Shown one piece after another: positions 1 to 10,588 of a stretch of 64,000 bases of DNA. The translations under genes were made by a program, and so were the position numbers. The stretch lies in the NCBI RefSeq assembly GCF_009765735.1, contig NZ_LMUW01000221.1:105586-169585 (forward strand), given 5' to 3'. The stretch is from Xenophilus sp. L33 (GTDB taxonomy: Bacteria > Pseudomonadota > Gammaproteobacteria > Burkholderiales > Burkholderiaceae_C). Positions within the stretch are counted from its first letter, which is position 1. Each line of letters starts with the position of its first letter. The notes under the pieces were generated by a model. It ran no database searches. It was given only the letters and a program-made list of their open reading frames with translations, and was not told the DNA's origin.

Positions 1-1
1 G

Positions 2-574
2 CAATACCTGTTCAGCGGCAAGGTGCCGCGGCGCAACGGCAACGTCAGCAACGACGCGGTGCCGAGCGGCGTCTTCCAGACGGCCGACCATCCGATCTTC
101 ATCACCTGCAGCAACACGCCGCTGTTCCGCCGGCTGTTCCTCGAGGTCGCGAACATGCCGGAGGTCGCCGACGACCCGGCGATGCAGCGCATCGACGGCC
201 GGATCGCGGCGCGCGAACGGGTGATCGAGATCCTCGACGCGCTGTTCCGCACCGACACCCAGGCGAACTGGCTGGCAAGGCTGGCCAAGGCCAAGGTGCC
301 GGCCGGCGCGGTGCGCAGCCTGCCCGAGGCGCTGGAGTCCAGGGAGATCGCGGCCCGCGGCATGGTCAGCGAGATCCCGCATCCGACCGCCGGCAAGGTG
401 CCAAACGTCGCCCTGCCGATGTATTTCAGCGACACGCCGGTGGTGCCGCCGGTGGCCGCGCCGACCCTCGGCCAGCATGGCGACGAGGTCCTGGCCGAGG
501 TGCTCGGCTACGACGCGGCCCGCATTGCAGGGCTGCGCGAGCGCGGCGCGCTGGGCCCGGAACACCGCAAGTAG
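2..574 (+). CDS. CaiB/BaiF family III CoA-transferase, C-terminal part (cut by window edge)
   Basis: The reading frame is open from base 2 and the true start lies outside the window. The visible residues match the C-terminal half of family III CoA-transferases, which move CoA between carboxylic acids. They align closely with two other proteins here: LFSGKVPRRNGN matches LFTGKVPQRHGN in the transferase at 39563, and PHPTAGKVPNVALPM with FSDTPVVPPVAAPTLGQH is almost identical to the one at 50956. The catalytic Asp region is not in the window. Nothing can be said about its operon. A possible terminator follows at 591-615. Confidence 0.9.
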   Translation, partial: QYLFSGKVPRRNGNVSNDAVPSGVFQTADHPIFITCSNTPLFRRLFLEVANMPEVADDPAMQRIDGRIAARERVIEILDALFRTDTQANWLARLAKAKVPAGAVRSLPEALESREIAARGMVSEIPHPTAGKVPNVALPMYFSDTPVVPPVAAPTLGQHGDEVLAEVLGYDAARIAGLRERGALGPEHRK

Positions 575-590
575 GACGCCGAAGCGCAAC

Positions 591-615
591 GAAAAGGCCT
601 GCGCGGTCGTTTTTC
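591..615 (+). terminator. possible rho-independent terminator
   Basis: GAAAAGGCC (591-599) can pair with GGTC and TTTTC (605-615) across a short loop, with a two-base bulge. The 3' arm contains five T. It sits 17 bp after the stop of the CoA-transferase. The T run is inside the stem, so this is only a moderate candidate. Confidence 0.35.
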
Positions 616-691
616 GGTGAAGCCGGAGGACAGCCGTGTAGGACTGCGCCGACCCGGGGCCCGTTGCCGGCCTGTCATCATTCGGCGGTCC

Positions 692-708
692 TTGAGAGCG
701 ACTCTCAA
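692..708. promoter_or_regulatory. perfect 7-3-7 inverted repeat upstream of the phytochrome operon
   Basis: TTGAGAG (692-698) and CTCTCAA (702-708) are exact inverted repeats around CGA. The site ends 24 bp before the phytochrome start codon. It could be an operator for an unidentified regulator or an RNA hairpin in the leader. No matching -10/-35 pair was recognised next to it. Confidence 0.5.
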
Positions 709-732
709 CACTCTCGACCACTTCACGGATGC

Positions 733-2988
733 ATGAGCGACAACGCCACACGCCGCGCGGGAGCGCCGGCTGCCATTTCAGAAATCGCATCGCACGATCT
801 TCCCGATCTCGCGCAGTGCGACCAGGAGCCGATCCGCACGCCTGGCGCGATCCAGCCGCTCGGCCGGCTGCTGGCGCTCGACCCCGACACGCTGGCGCTC
901 GCCGCCTTCAGCGAGAACTGGGAGCCCGCGGCGCGCGCAGCGGCACTGGACGCGGCCCTCGCCTTCGACTTCGACGGCCTGGTCCCGGGAACGCCCGCAC
1001 AGGCACTGGGGCCGGTGCATGTCCAGGGCGAGAGCCATGACGTCTCGGCGCACCGCTCTGCCGAGCACCTGATCCTCGAATTCGAACCGGCGACGCGGGT
1101 CGCCGACAACGAGGCGCCGATCTACTCGCTCACCCGCGGCTTCCTGCCCCTGCTGCGCGATGCGGAGTCGGTGGTCGACCTGGCCCGGCTGGCCGCCGCC
1201 GAGATGAAGCGTCTCACCGGCTTCGGCCGCTGCCTGGTCTATCGCTTCGACGAAGACGGCCACGGCGAGGTGCTCGGCGAGGCGATCGACGACGGCTACG
1301 ACAGCTACGCCGGCCATCGCTTCCCGGCCACCGACATCCCCCAGCAGGCCCGCGCGCTCTACCTGGTGAACCGCTTCCGGCTGATCGCCGACGCTCGCTA
1401 CACGCCGGTGCCGCTGCGCACCACCGCGCCGGCGCTGGTGGCCGAAGGCATCGACCTGACGCAGGCGCAGCTGCGCAGCGTCTCGCCGGTGCATCTCGAA
1501 TACATGCGCAACATGGGCACGCTGGCCTCGGCCTCGGTGTCGATCGTGGTCGACGGCAAGCTGTGGGGGCTCATCTCGTGCCACGACCACGATCCGCGCT
1601 TCCTCGACCGGCCGACGCGGCTGGCCTGCGAGCACCTGGGCGAGCTGCTGGCGCTGCAGATCCAGTCGAAGGCGGCCAACGTGCTGGTGGCCGAGCGGCT
1701 CGAGCTGCGCAAGCTCACGCTCGAGATCGTCGCGCAACTGGCCGACAGCGACGCCACCCTGCAGCGCCTGGTCGGCGAGACCTCGCTGATCCTGCGGCTG
1801 GTGCGCGCCAGCGGCGCGGCCGTGGTGCTGGACGACCAGATCTGGACGGCCGGCGACGTGCCGGACGAGCCGCAACTGCGCGAACTCTCGCAGTGGATCT
1901 CCGGCATGGGCGTCGAGGTCTATCGCAGCGACGCGCTGGCCGAGACCTTCGCGCCCGCGCTGGCCTACCAGCAGCGTGCCGCCGGCGTGCTGGCGGTGTC
2001 GATCTCGCAGGTGCACCGCCACATGATCCTGTGGTTCCGGCCGGAGATCGTGCAGACGGTCACCTGGGCCGGCGAGCCGAAGAAGGCGGTGGCGCCGGAC
2101 GGCCGCATCCAGCCGCGGCTGAGCTTCCAGAGCTGGGTCGAGCGCATCCGCGGCCGCTCCGATCCGTGGTCGGCCGCGGAGGTCGGCGCGGTCGGCGAAC
2201 TGCGCCAGGCGCTGATCGGCATCGTGCTGCGCCGGGCCGAGGAGTTGGCCGCCGTGGCCGGCGAGCTGGGCCGGGTCAACAAGGAACTGGAAGCCTTCTC
2301 GTATTCGGTGTCGCACGACCTGCGCGCGCCGATGCGGCACATCGCCGGCTATGTCGACCTGGTGGTGAGCACCGAGGGCAAGCAGCTTTCCGAGCGGGCG
2401 CTGCGCTACCTGTCGCACGCCAAGGAGGCTTCGGCCTTCGCCGGGCAGCTGGTCGATGCCTTGCTCGACTTCTCGCGCATGGGCCGCGCCGCGATCAAGC
2501 GGCGGCCGGTGGACACGCTGTCGCTGGTCGAAGGGCTGGGCCGCGAGCTGGCGCGCCAGGAGCCGGCGCGCCACATCGACTGGACCTTCGACCCCGGCCT
2601 GCCGGTGCTCGACGCCGACCCCTTGCTGATGCAGGTGGCGATCCGCAACCTGATGGCCAATGCGGTCAAGTATTCGCGCGGCAGCGAGCGCTCGGCCATC
2701 GTGGTGCGCGCGGTGCGTGCCGAGGACGGCGACGGCCTGGAGGTCGAGGACAACGGCGTCGGCTTCCAGATGAAGTACGTCGACAAGCTGTTCGGCGTCT
2801 TCCAGCGGCTGCACCAGGTCGACGAATTCGAAGGCACCGGCATCGGGCTGGCCAACGTCAAGCGCATCGTCGAGCGCCATGGCGGCCGCGTCTGGGCCCG
2901 CGGTGAGATCGGGCGCGGCGCCGCCTTCGGCTTCGCGCTGCCGCGCGTCGACCCCGCACAAGTTTCAAACGGAGAGCAGGATGCTTAA
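733..2988 (+). CDS. bphP: bacteriophytochrome sensor histidine kinase
   Basis: This is a red/far-red photoreceptor kinase of 751 aa. An N-terminal PAS region carries Cys29 followed by DQEPIRTPGAIQPLG, the position that binds biliverdin covalently in bacteriophytochromes. The GAF domain has the chromophore-pocket motif PATDIPQQARALYLVNRFR, and a PHY domain follows. A HisKA domain with SHDLRAP (His528) and a HATPase domain with NAVKYS, DNGVGF and GTGIGL end the protein. I chose the Met at 733 because it leaves the usual short extension before the Cys; an in-frame Met at 664 would add 23 residues of unlikely sequence. The gene overlaps the next response regulator by 8 bp. No heme oxygenase gene (bphO), which would supply biliverdin, is seen nearby. 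Confidence 0.95.
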   Translation: MSDNATRRAGAPAAISEIASHDLPDLAQCDQEPIRTPGAIQPLGRLLALDPDTLALAAFSENWEPAARAAALDAALAFDFDGLVPGTPAQALGPVHVQGESHDVSAHRSAEHLILEFEPATRVADNEAPIYSLTRGFLPLLRDAESVVDLARLAAAEMKRLTGFGRCLVYRFDEDGHGEVLGEAIDDGYDSYAGHRFPATDIPQQARALYLVNRFRLIADARYTPVPLRTTAPALVAEGIDLTQAQLRSVSPVHLEYMRNMGTLASASVSIVVDGKLWGLISCHDHDPRFLDRPTRLACEHLGELLALQIQSKAANVLVAERLELRKLTLEIVAQLADSDATLQRLVGETSLILRLVRASGAAVVLDDQIWTAGDVPDEPQLRELSQWISGMGVEVYRSDALAETFAPALAYQQRAAGVLAVSISQVHRHMILWFRPEIVQTVTWAGEPKKAVAPDGRIQPRLSFQSWVERIRGRSDPWSAAEVGAVGELRQALIGIVLRRAEELAAVAGELGRVNKELEAFSYSVSHDLRAPMRHIAGYVDLVVSTEGKQLSERALRYLSHAKEASAFAGQLVDALLDFSRMGRAAIKRRPVDTLSLVEGLGRELARQEPARHIDWTFDPGLPVLDADPLLMQVAIRNLMANAVKYSRGSERSAIVVRAVRAEDGDGLEVEDNGVGFQMKYVDKLFGVFQRLHQVDEFEGTGIGLANVKRIVERHGGRVWARGEIGRGAAFGFALPRVDPAQVSNGEQDA

Positions 2989-3442
2989 GCCCATATTGCT
3001 GGTCGAGGACGACAAGCGCGACCTCGAGCTGACCCTCATTGCGCTGGAACGCAGCCAGCTCGCCAACGAGGTGGTGGTGCTGCGCGATGGTGCGCAGGCG
3101 CTCGACTACCTGCGCCGCGAGGGCGAACACGCCGGTCGCGAGCAGGGCAATCCGGCGGTGATCCTGCTGGACCTCAAGCTGCCCAAGCTCAACGGGCTGG
3201 AGGTGCTCAAGGAAGTGCGCGACGACCCGCAGCTGCGCAGCGTGCCGGTGGTGATGCTGACCTCCTCGCAGGAAGAGAGCGACGTGGTGCGCAGCTACGA
3301 GCTCGGCGTCAACGCCTATGTGGTGAAGCCGGTGATCTTCGAGCAGTTCGTTTCCGCGATCGCGGACCTGGGCGTGTTCTGGGCGGTGCTCAACGAACCG
3401 CCGCCGGGTTCGCTGCGGGCATCGAGGCGCCATGAAGGCTGA
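2981..3442 (+). CDS. single-domain response regulator of the phytochrome kinase
   Basis: A receiver domain only, 153 aa, of the Rcp1-like type that partners phytochrome kinases. The acidic pocket (VEDD), the phospho-acceptor Asp64 in LLDLKLP, a switch Thr in MLTSSQ and a conserved Lys in VVKPV are all present. There is no output domain. A ribosome-binding site (GGAGAGCAGG) directly precedes the ATG, inside the end of the kinase gene. The 3' end overlaps the next gene by 11 bp, so the three genes are almost certainly co-translated. It probably passes phosphate from the phytochrome to another protein, possibly the hybrid kinase that follows. Confidence 0.93.
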   Translation: MLKPILLVEDDKRDLELTLIALERSQLANEVVVLRDGAQALDYLRREGEHAGREQGNPAVILLDLKLPKLNGLEVLKEVRDDPQLRSVPVVMLTSSQEESDVVRSYELGVNAYVVKPVIFEQFVSAIADLGVFWAVLNEPPPGSLRASRRHEG

Positions 3443-5948
3443 GCGAGAAACGGGCGACGGCGAGCCGGTCGAGTTCCTGATCCTCGAGGATTCGCGTTTC
3501 GACGCCGAACTGCTGGTGGAGGCGCTGCGCATCGCGCAGCCCGGCGCCCTGACACGGGTGGTCGGCACCGAGGCGGACTTCGTCGAGGCGCTGGAGGCCG
3601 GGCCGCCGGCCCTGATCCTGTCCGACTACGAGCTGCCGGGCTTCACCGGCGCGCAGGCCCTGGAGATCGCGCAGCGGCTGGTGCCGGACGTGCCCTTCAT
3701 CTTCGTCTCCGGCGTCATCGGCGAGGACAACGCGGTCGAGCTGCTCAAGCGCGGCGCCACCGACTACGTGAGCAAGGGCCGCCTGGCGCGGTTGCCGTCG
3801 GTGCTTGAACGCGCGCTGCAGGAGTCGCACGACCGCCGGGTCCGGCAGGCCGCGCAGCGCAGCCTGCAGGAGGCCAACGCCACCTTCGCACGCGCCGAGC
3901 ATCGTCGGCTGGCGTTGATCGAGCTCGGCGACCGCATCCGCGACCTCGACGATCCGGGCGACATCGCCTTCGCCGCCTCCGAGCTGCTGGGCCGCGAGAT
4001 GCAGGTCGACCGCGCCGGCTACGGCATCGTCGACATCGCGGTCGAGACGATCGCGATCGAGCGCGACTGGTGCGCGCCGGGCGTCGCCAGCCTGGCGGGC
4101 CTGCTGCACTTTCGCGACTACGGCTCCTACATCGACGACCTGCGGCGCGGCGTCACGGTGGCGTTCCCCGATTCGTACGAAGACCCGCGCACCCGCGACA
4201 ACGCCGCCGCGCTGGAAGCGATCACCGCGCGCGCGGCGGTCAACATGCCGTTGACCGAGAAGGGCGGGCTGGTCGGGCTGCTCTACCTGAACCACGGCGT
4301 CGCGCGGCCCTGGCTCGACGGCGAGCTGGCCTTCATGCGCGAGGTCGGCGAGCGCGTGCGCACCGCGATCGCGCGGCGCGAGGCGCAGGCCGACCTCAAG
4401 GCGCTGGCCGATTCGCTCGAACGCCAGGTGGCCGAGCGCACGCGCGAGCGCGACCGCACCTGGGCGCTGAGCCAGGACTTGCTGGGCGTCGCCAACGCCA
4501 GCGGTTTTTTCGAGAGCGTGAACCCGGCCTGGGAAAGCGCGCTCGGCTGGACCCGCGAGGAAGTGCGCACGCAACCCTTTCGCAACTTCCTGCATCCCGA
4601 CGACCTGGCCGCCACCGAGGCGGAGCTGCAGCGGCTGTCCGACGGCAGCCGCACGCTCGGCTTCGAGAACCGATGGCGCACCAAGGCGGGTGACTACCGC
4701 TGGCTGTCGTGGACCGCGGTGCCGGACGAAGGTTTGCTCTATACCGTCGCGCGCGACGTCACCGAGCAGAAGGAAGGCGCCGCCGAGCTGGAAGCTGCGC
4801 GCGAGCAGCTGCGCCAGAGCCAGAAGCTGGAGGCGGTCGGCCAGCTCACCGGCGGCCTCGCGCACGACTTCAACAACCTCCTGGCCGCGATCTCCGGCAG
4901 CCTGGAGCTGATGCACCGGCGCGGCCTGGAAGGCCGCTGGGCCGACATCGAGCGCTACGTCGGCGTGGCGCAGGGTGCGGCCAAGCGCGCCGCGGCGCTG
5001 ACGCACCGGCTGCTGGCCTTCTCGCGCCGGCAGACGCTGGCGCCCAAGCTGGTCGACGTGAACCGGCTGGTGGCCGGCATGGAAGACCTGGTGCGCCGCA
5101 CGATGGGCCCGCAGATCGAACTGGAGGCGGTCGCCGCCGTCGGCCTCTGGAAGGTGCTGGCCGATCCGAGCCAGCTCGAAAGCGCCCTGCTCAACCTGTG
5201 CATCAACGCCCGCGACGCCATGCCCGAAGGCGGCAAGCTGACGATCGAGACCGGCAACCGCTGGGTCGACGCCCGCACCGCGCGGACGCGCGACCTGGCG
5301 CCGGGGCAGTACGTCTCGCTGTGCGTCAGCGACAACGGCGTCGGCATGGCGCCCGAGGTCGCCGCGCGCGCCTTCGATCCCTTCTTCACCACCAAGCCCA
5401 TCGGCATGGGCACCGGCCTCGGCCTGTCGATGATCTACGGCTTCGCCAAGCAGTCGGGCGGCCAGGTGCGCATCTATTCGGAGGTCGGCAAGGGCACGAT
5501 GGTCTGCATCTACCTGCCGCGCAACATGGTCGACGAGGAGACCGCCGACGAAGCCGTCGTCGCGGCCGCCACGCCGCGGGCCGAGCAGGGCGACACCGTG
5601 CTGGTGGTCGACGACGAGCCGGCGCTGCGGATGCTGATCGTCGAGGCGATGCAGGACCTGGGCTACGCCACGCTGGAGGCCGGCGACGGCGCCGAGGCCC
5701 TGAAGCTGCTGCAGTCGGACCTGCGCATCGACCTGCTGCTGAGCGACGTCGGCCTGCCCGGTGGCATGAACGGCCGGCAGGTGGCCGACGCGGCGCGGCT
5801 GGTGCGGCCGGACCTCAAGGTGCTGTTCATCACCGGCTATGCCGAGAACGCGGTGCTGAGCCACGGCCACCTCGCGCCCGGCATGCACGTCATGACCAAG
5901 CCCTTCGAGATGGATGTGCTGGCGCGGCGGGTGAAGGAACTGACCTAG
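3432..5948 (+). CDS. hybrid histidine kinase, REC-GAF-PAS-HisKA-HATPase-REC
   Basis: A cytoplasmic hybrid kinase of 838 aa with no membrane segment. An N-terminal receiver (about residues 10-130, Asp65 in LILSDYELPG) comes first. A GAF domain (about 150-310), a coiled linker, a PAS domain (about 345-445, FENRWRTKAGDYRWL) and a kinase core with His478 in GGLAHDFNNLLAA follow. The HATPase region has NARDAMP, DNGVGM and GTGLGLSM. A C-terminal receiver has Asp772 in LLLSDVGLPGG. Receivers at both ends suggest a phosphorelay: phosphate or docking at the first controls the kinase, and the last is its output. It has no DNA-binding domain. The start overlaps the preceding response regulator. Confidence 0.93.
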   Translation: MKAERETGDGEPVEFLILEDSRFDAELLVEALRIAQPGALTRVVGTEADFVEALEAGPPALILSDYELPGFTGAQALEIAQRLVPDVPFIFVSGVIGEDNAVELLKRGATDYVSKGRLARLPSVLERALQESHDRRVRQAAQRSLQEANATFARAEHRRLALIELGDRIRDLDDPGDIAFAASELLGREMQVDRAGYGIVDIAVETIAIERDWCAPGVASLAGLLHFRDYGSYIDDLRRGVTVAFPDSYEDPRTRDNAAALEAITARAAVNMPLTEKGGLVGLLYLNHGVARPWLDGELAFMREVGERVRTAIARREAQADLKALADSLERQVAERTRERDRTWALSQDLLGVANASGFFESVNPAWESALGWTREEVRTQPFRNFLHPDDLAATEAELQRLSDGSRTLGFENRWRTKAGDYRWLSWTAVPDEGLLYTVARDVTEQKEGAAELEAAREQLRQSQKLEAVGQLTGGLAHDFNNLLAAISGSLELMHRRGLEGRWADIERYVGVAQGAAKRAAALTHRLLAFSRRQTLAPKLVDVNRLVAGMEDLVRRTMGPQIELEAVAAVGLWKVLADPSQLESALLNLCINARDAMPEGGKLTIETGNRWVDARTARTRDLAPGQYVSLCVSDNGVGMAPEVAARAFDPFFTTKPIGMGTGLGLSMIYGFAKQSGGQVRIYSEVGKGTMVCIYLPRNMVDEETADEAVVAAATPRAEQGDTVLVVDDEPALRMLIVEAMQDLGYATLEAGDGAEALKLLQSDLRIDLLLSDVGLPGGMNGRQVADAARLVRPDLKVLFITGYAENAVLSHGHLAPGMHVMTKPFEMDVLARRVKELT

Positions 5949-6051
5949 AGTGCGGCGGCGCGGACGGCCGCGCACCTTTACAGGGGTTCCACGCATGGCC
6001 GACACTCGGCCCCGCACCGATGATCTGCATCCGCTCCACGAGGCCTCCACC

Positions 6052-7746
<1,695 letters not shown>

Positions 7747-7770
7747 GCGGCTCCTCTCGATCCGTCGTCG

Positions 7771-9378
7771 TCATCCCGCCCGATGAACGACGCGGCCCCC
7801 CACGCAGGTCATCCGCACCACGGCGTCGCGGATCAGGTCGGGCTCGCAGGTGACCGGGTCCACCGACAGCGCCACCCAGTCCGCCTGCATGCCGACCCGG
7901 AGCATGCCGCGCCGTTCTTCCGCGAAGCTCAGCCAGGCGCCGTTGCGGGTGTACATCTCCAGCGCCTGCTGGGCCGAGATCGACTGCTCGCGCCCGAGCA
8001 CCAGCGCCAGCGCATCGACCCAGCGCGTGATCGCGTGCCAGATGCCCAGCAAGGGGCGGTACGAGGTCACCGGTGAATCTGAGCCGCCGCCGACCACCAC
8101 GCCGGCGTCCAGCCAGTCGCGGATCGGTGTGGCGCGGCCGACCGCCGCCGCGCCCATGCGCTTGACCAGGACCGGCGCGAACCGGTATTGCATCGAGGCC
8201 TGGGTGGCCACGCCGATGCCCATCTCGGCCGCGGCCGCGATGTTCTGCGCCGACGGCCAGAGGTAGGCGTGGATGATGTGGAAGCGCAGCGGCCGCAGCG
8301 GCCGCGTGCGGTTCACTTCGGAGAAGACCGACATCACGATGTCGATCGCCTTGCCGCCGACCGCGTGCACGCCCATCGACCAGCCGTTGGCGGCGCAATG
8401 CGCGGCCAGCCGATGGAAGGTCGGCGTGTGCGTCACCTGGATGCCGCAATTGCAATGCTCGTCCGGATAGGGCTCGCGCATGAGCGAGGTGCCCAGCGAG
8501 GCGCCGCCGTCGATGAAGACCTTGACGCCGCCCAGGCGAAGGAAATCGTCGCCGTCGCCGGTGCGTCCCTGCCAGGCGTCGATGTCGCGGAGCATGAATT
8601 CGTCGCCCCGATCGGTCACCGCGCGCGGCATGGCGAGGGTGCGGACGGTGAGGCCGCCTTCGCGGTGCAAGGCTTCGTAGACCGCGAAGTCGTCCCGGAA
8701 CAGGCCGGGGTCGATGACCGAGGTGATGCCTGCGGCGTGATAGACGGCCTGGATGTCGCGCAGCGCCGCCACCCGTTCCGCCAGCGCCAGCGGCGGGATC
8801 AGGCGCTCGACGAGATCGGAGGCCGGCGGTTCGCACAGCAGGCCGGTGGCGTCGCCCCGTGCATCGCGATCGATGCGGCCGCCATCCGGGTCCGGCGTGG
8901 CATCGGTGATGCCGGCCATCCGGAGGGCCAGGGTGTTCACCGCGGCCGCATGCCCCACCCGCGGCAGGCAGACCGGCCGGTCGGCGCAAACCGAATCGAG
9001 TTCCTGGCGCGTCGGATAGCGCGCCTCGGCCAGGTTGTCGACATGCCAGCCGGAACCGGAAACGATCCAGGCATGCGCGGGATGCGCCGCCGCGAACTGC
9101 GCCACCGCCTGGAGGATCTCGCCGATGCTGCGGCATTCGCTCAGGTCGACCTGGCGCCGCTGCAGGGCGGTCCAGAGCATGTGGTTGTGGGTGTCGATGA
9201 GGCCCGGGAGCACCACGCCCTGGTCGAAGCGCAAGGTCTCGTGGTCGCCTTCGAGCACCGCGAGCGCCTCTTCATGCGTGCCGATCGCCGCGATGCGGCC
9301 GTCGACCACCGCCATCGCCTCGGCCGTGGGCCGCGCCGGATCCATGGTCCGGATGTTGCCGATGACGAGCGTGTTCAT
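7771..9378 (-). CDS. YtcJ-like metal-dependent amidohydrolase
   Basis: A 535-aa amidohydrolase-superfamily protein (family 3) with an N-terminal composite beta-sandwich and a TIM barrel. The metal-binding HxH is His64-x-His66 in IDTHNHM. Further candidate ligands are the His in SMGVHAVGG and in RFHIIHAY, and the Asp in GGGSDSPV. No signal peptide is seen, so it acts in the cytoplasm. It is the last gene of the amine operon; its start codon overlaps the stop of the preceding binding protein (ATGA). By context it may hydrolyse an amide or formyl-type bond in an intermediate or a substrate. Family members vary widely in substrate. Confidence 0.88.
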   Translation of the reverse strand: MNTLVIGNIRTMDPARPTAEAMAVVDGRIAAIGTHEEALAVLEGDHETLRFDQGVVLPGLIDTHNHMLWTALQRRQVDLSECRSIGEILQAVAQFAAAHPAHAWIVSGSGWHVDNLAEARYPTRQELDSVCADRPVCLPRVGHAAAVNTLALRMAGITDATPDPDGGRIDRDARGDATGLLCEPPASDLVERLIPPLALAERVAALRDIQAVYHAAGITSVIDPGLFRDDFAVYEALHREGGLTVRTLAMPRAVTDRGDEFMLRDIDAWQGRTGDGDDFLRLGGVKVFIDGGASLGTSLMREPYPDEHCNCGIQVTHTPTFHRLAAHCAANGWSMGVHAVGGKAIDIVMSVFSEVNRTRPLRPLRFHIIHAYLWPSAQNIAAAAEMGIGVATQASMQYRFAPVLVKRMGAAAVGRATPIRDWLDAGVVVGGGSDSPVTSYRPLLGIWHAITRWVDALALVLGREQSISAQQALEMYTRNGAWLSFAEERRGMLRVGMQADWVALSVDPVTCEPDLIRDAVVRMTCVGGRVVHRAG

Positions 9379-10547
9379 GGCGCCCCCGGCTTGACGGTCT
9401 CGAACTCCTCGTTGGCGATCCCGCCGTCGACCTTGACGACGCGTCGGATGTACTTGTTCTGGACGATGTCGCGGCTCGTCGGATCGATGCTGATGGCGCC
9501 GCGCGGGCTGTCGAGCTGCAGGCCCTTGAAAGCTTCCATCAGCGCTTCGCCGTCGGCGTTGCCGTTTGTCTTCTTCAAGGCGGCGTAGATGGCGGCCATG
9601 CCGTCGTAGGCCGACACGCTCATGAGCGAGGGCCGGGCGCCGGGCCGCAAGGCCTTGTAGTCGCGCTGGTAGCGTGCGTTGACCTCCGACTTGTGCGACG
9701 GCGAATACGGGAACACGGTGACCGTGCCGACCCCGCGGTCGCCGATCGCGTCGAGGATCGATTCGTCCACGATGTCGCCGGTGCCGACCAGCTGGATGCC
9801 GGCTTCCGGCAGCCCCTTCTCGCGGTATTCCTTGAACAGCGCCGGCGCGACGTCGCCGCCGTTGACGAAGGCGAAGACCAGGTCGGGCTTGGCATCCTTG
9901 ATGCGCTGCACGTAGGGCGAGAAGTCCAGCGTGACCACCGGCGTCTGCACGCTGCCGATGACCTCGCCACCCGCCTTGCGGTAGGCGGCCGTGAAAGCCG
10001 CTTCGGCATCGTGACCGGGCGCGTAGTCGGCCACCAGCACGTAGGCCTTCTTCGAGCCGTTCCTGACCGCCCACTGCGCGATCGGCGGCACCACGTCGTC
10101 GTAGGACAGCGAGGTCCGCACGATGAACGGTGACTTGGCGGTGAGGCCGGTCGCGGCGGCGTTCATGACGACCATCGGGATCTTCGCCTGCGTCGCCAGC
10201 GGTGCCACCGACAGCGCGTTCGGCGTGAAGCCGAAGCCGCCGAGCACCTGCACCTTGTCGCGCACGATCATCTCCTGCGCCAGCCGCTTGGCCAGTTCGG
10301 GGTTGGAGCCGCCGACGTCCTTGACGATCACCTCGACCTTCTTGCCGGCGACCGTCTCGCCGAACTGCTTCTGCCAGACCGCGACGCCGGTCTGCATCTG
10401 CTTGCCGAAGTCGGCGAAGGGGCCGGACATCTCCAGCAGCAGGCCGACGCGCACGACGTCGTCGGCATGCGCGATCGATGAAGCGGTGAGGGCGAGGGCG
10501 CCGGCTGCCAGCAGGGCGCGGCGACGGAAGGCGTGAAGGTTGTTCAT
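9375..10547 (-). CDS. periplasmic solute-binding protein of the Liv ABC family (second copy)
   Basis: A 390-aa binding protein of the branched-chain amino-acid/amide family. A signal peptide with FRRR, a hydrophobic stretch (ALLAAGALALTASS) and a cleavage-type AHA-DD end covers about residues 1-29. The mature start VRVGLLLEMSGPFADFGKQM is typical. It is a paralogue of the protein encoded at 13910: both end in a related IDP-x-x-RDIVQ-x-x-YIR segment. It follows livF by 41 bp and overlaps the amidohydrolase start by 4 bp. Confidence 0.92.
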   Translation of the reverse strand: MNNLHAFRRRALLAAGALALTASSIAHADDVVRVGLLLEMSGPFADFGKQMQTGVAVWQKQFGETVAGKKVEVIVKDVGGSNPELAKRLAQEMIVRDKVQVLGGFGFTPNALSVAPLATQAKIPMVVMNAAATGLTAKSPFIVRTSLSYDDVVPPIAQWAVRNGSKKAYVLVADYAPGHDAEAAFTAAYRKAGGEVIGSVQTPVVTLDFSPYVQRIKDAKPDLVFAFVNGGDVAPALFKEYREKGLPEAGIQLVGTGDIVDESILDAIGDRGVGTVTVFPYSPSHKSEVNARYQRDYKALRPGARPSLMSVSAYDGMAAIYAALKKTNGNADGEALMEAFKGLQLDSPRGAISIDPTSRDIVQNKYIRRVVKVDGGIANEEFETVKPGAP

Positions 10548-10588
10548 GGAGGCTCCGGTGGATCGGGTGGGGAAGGCGGTGCGGCGGG

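Noticed and set aside
8188..9588. A 466-aa open frame on the plus strand
   Set aside because: It lies over the amidohydrolase and binding-protein genes, which have clear motifs; the plus-strand product has none.
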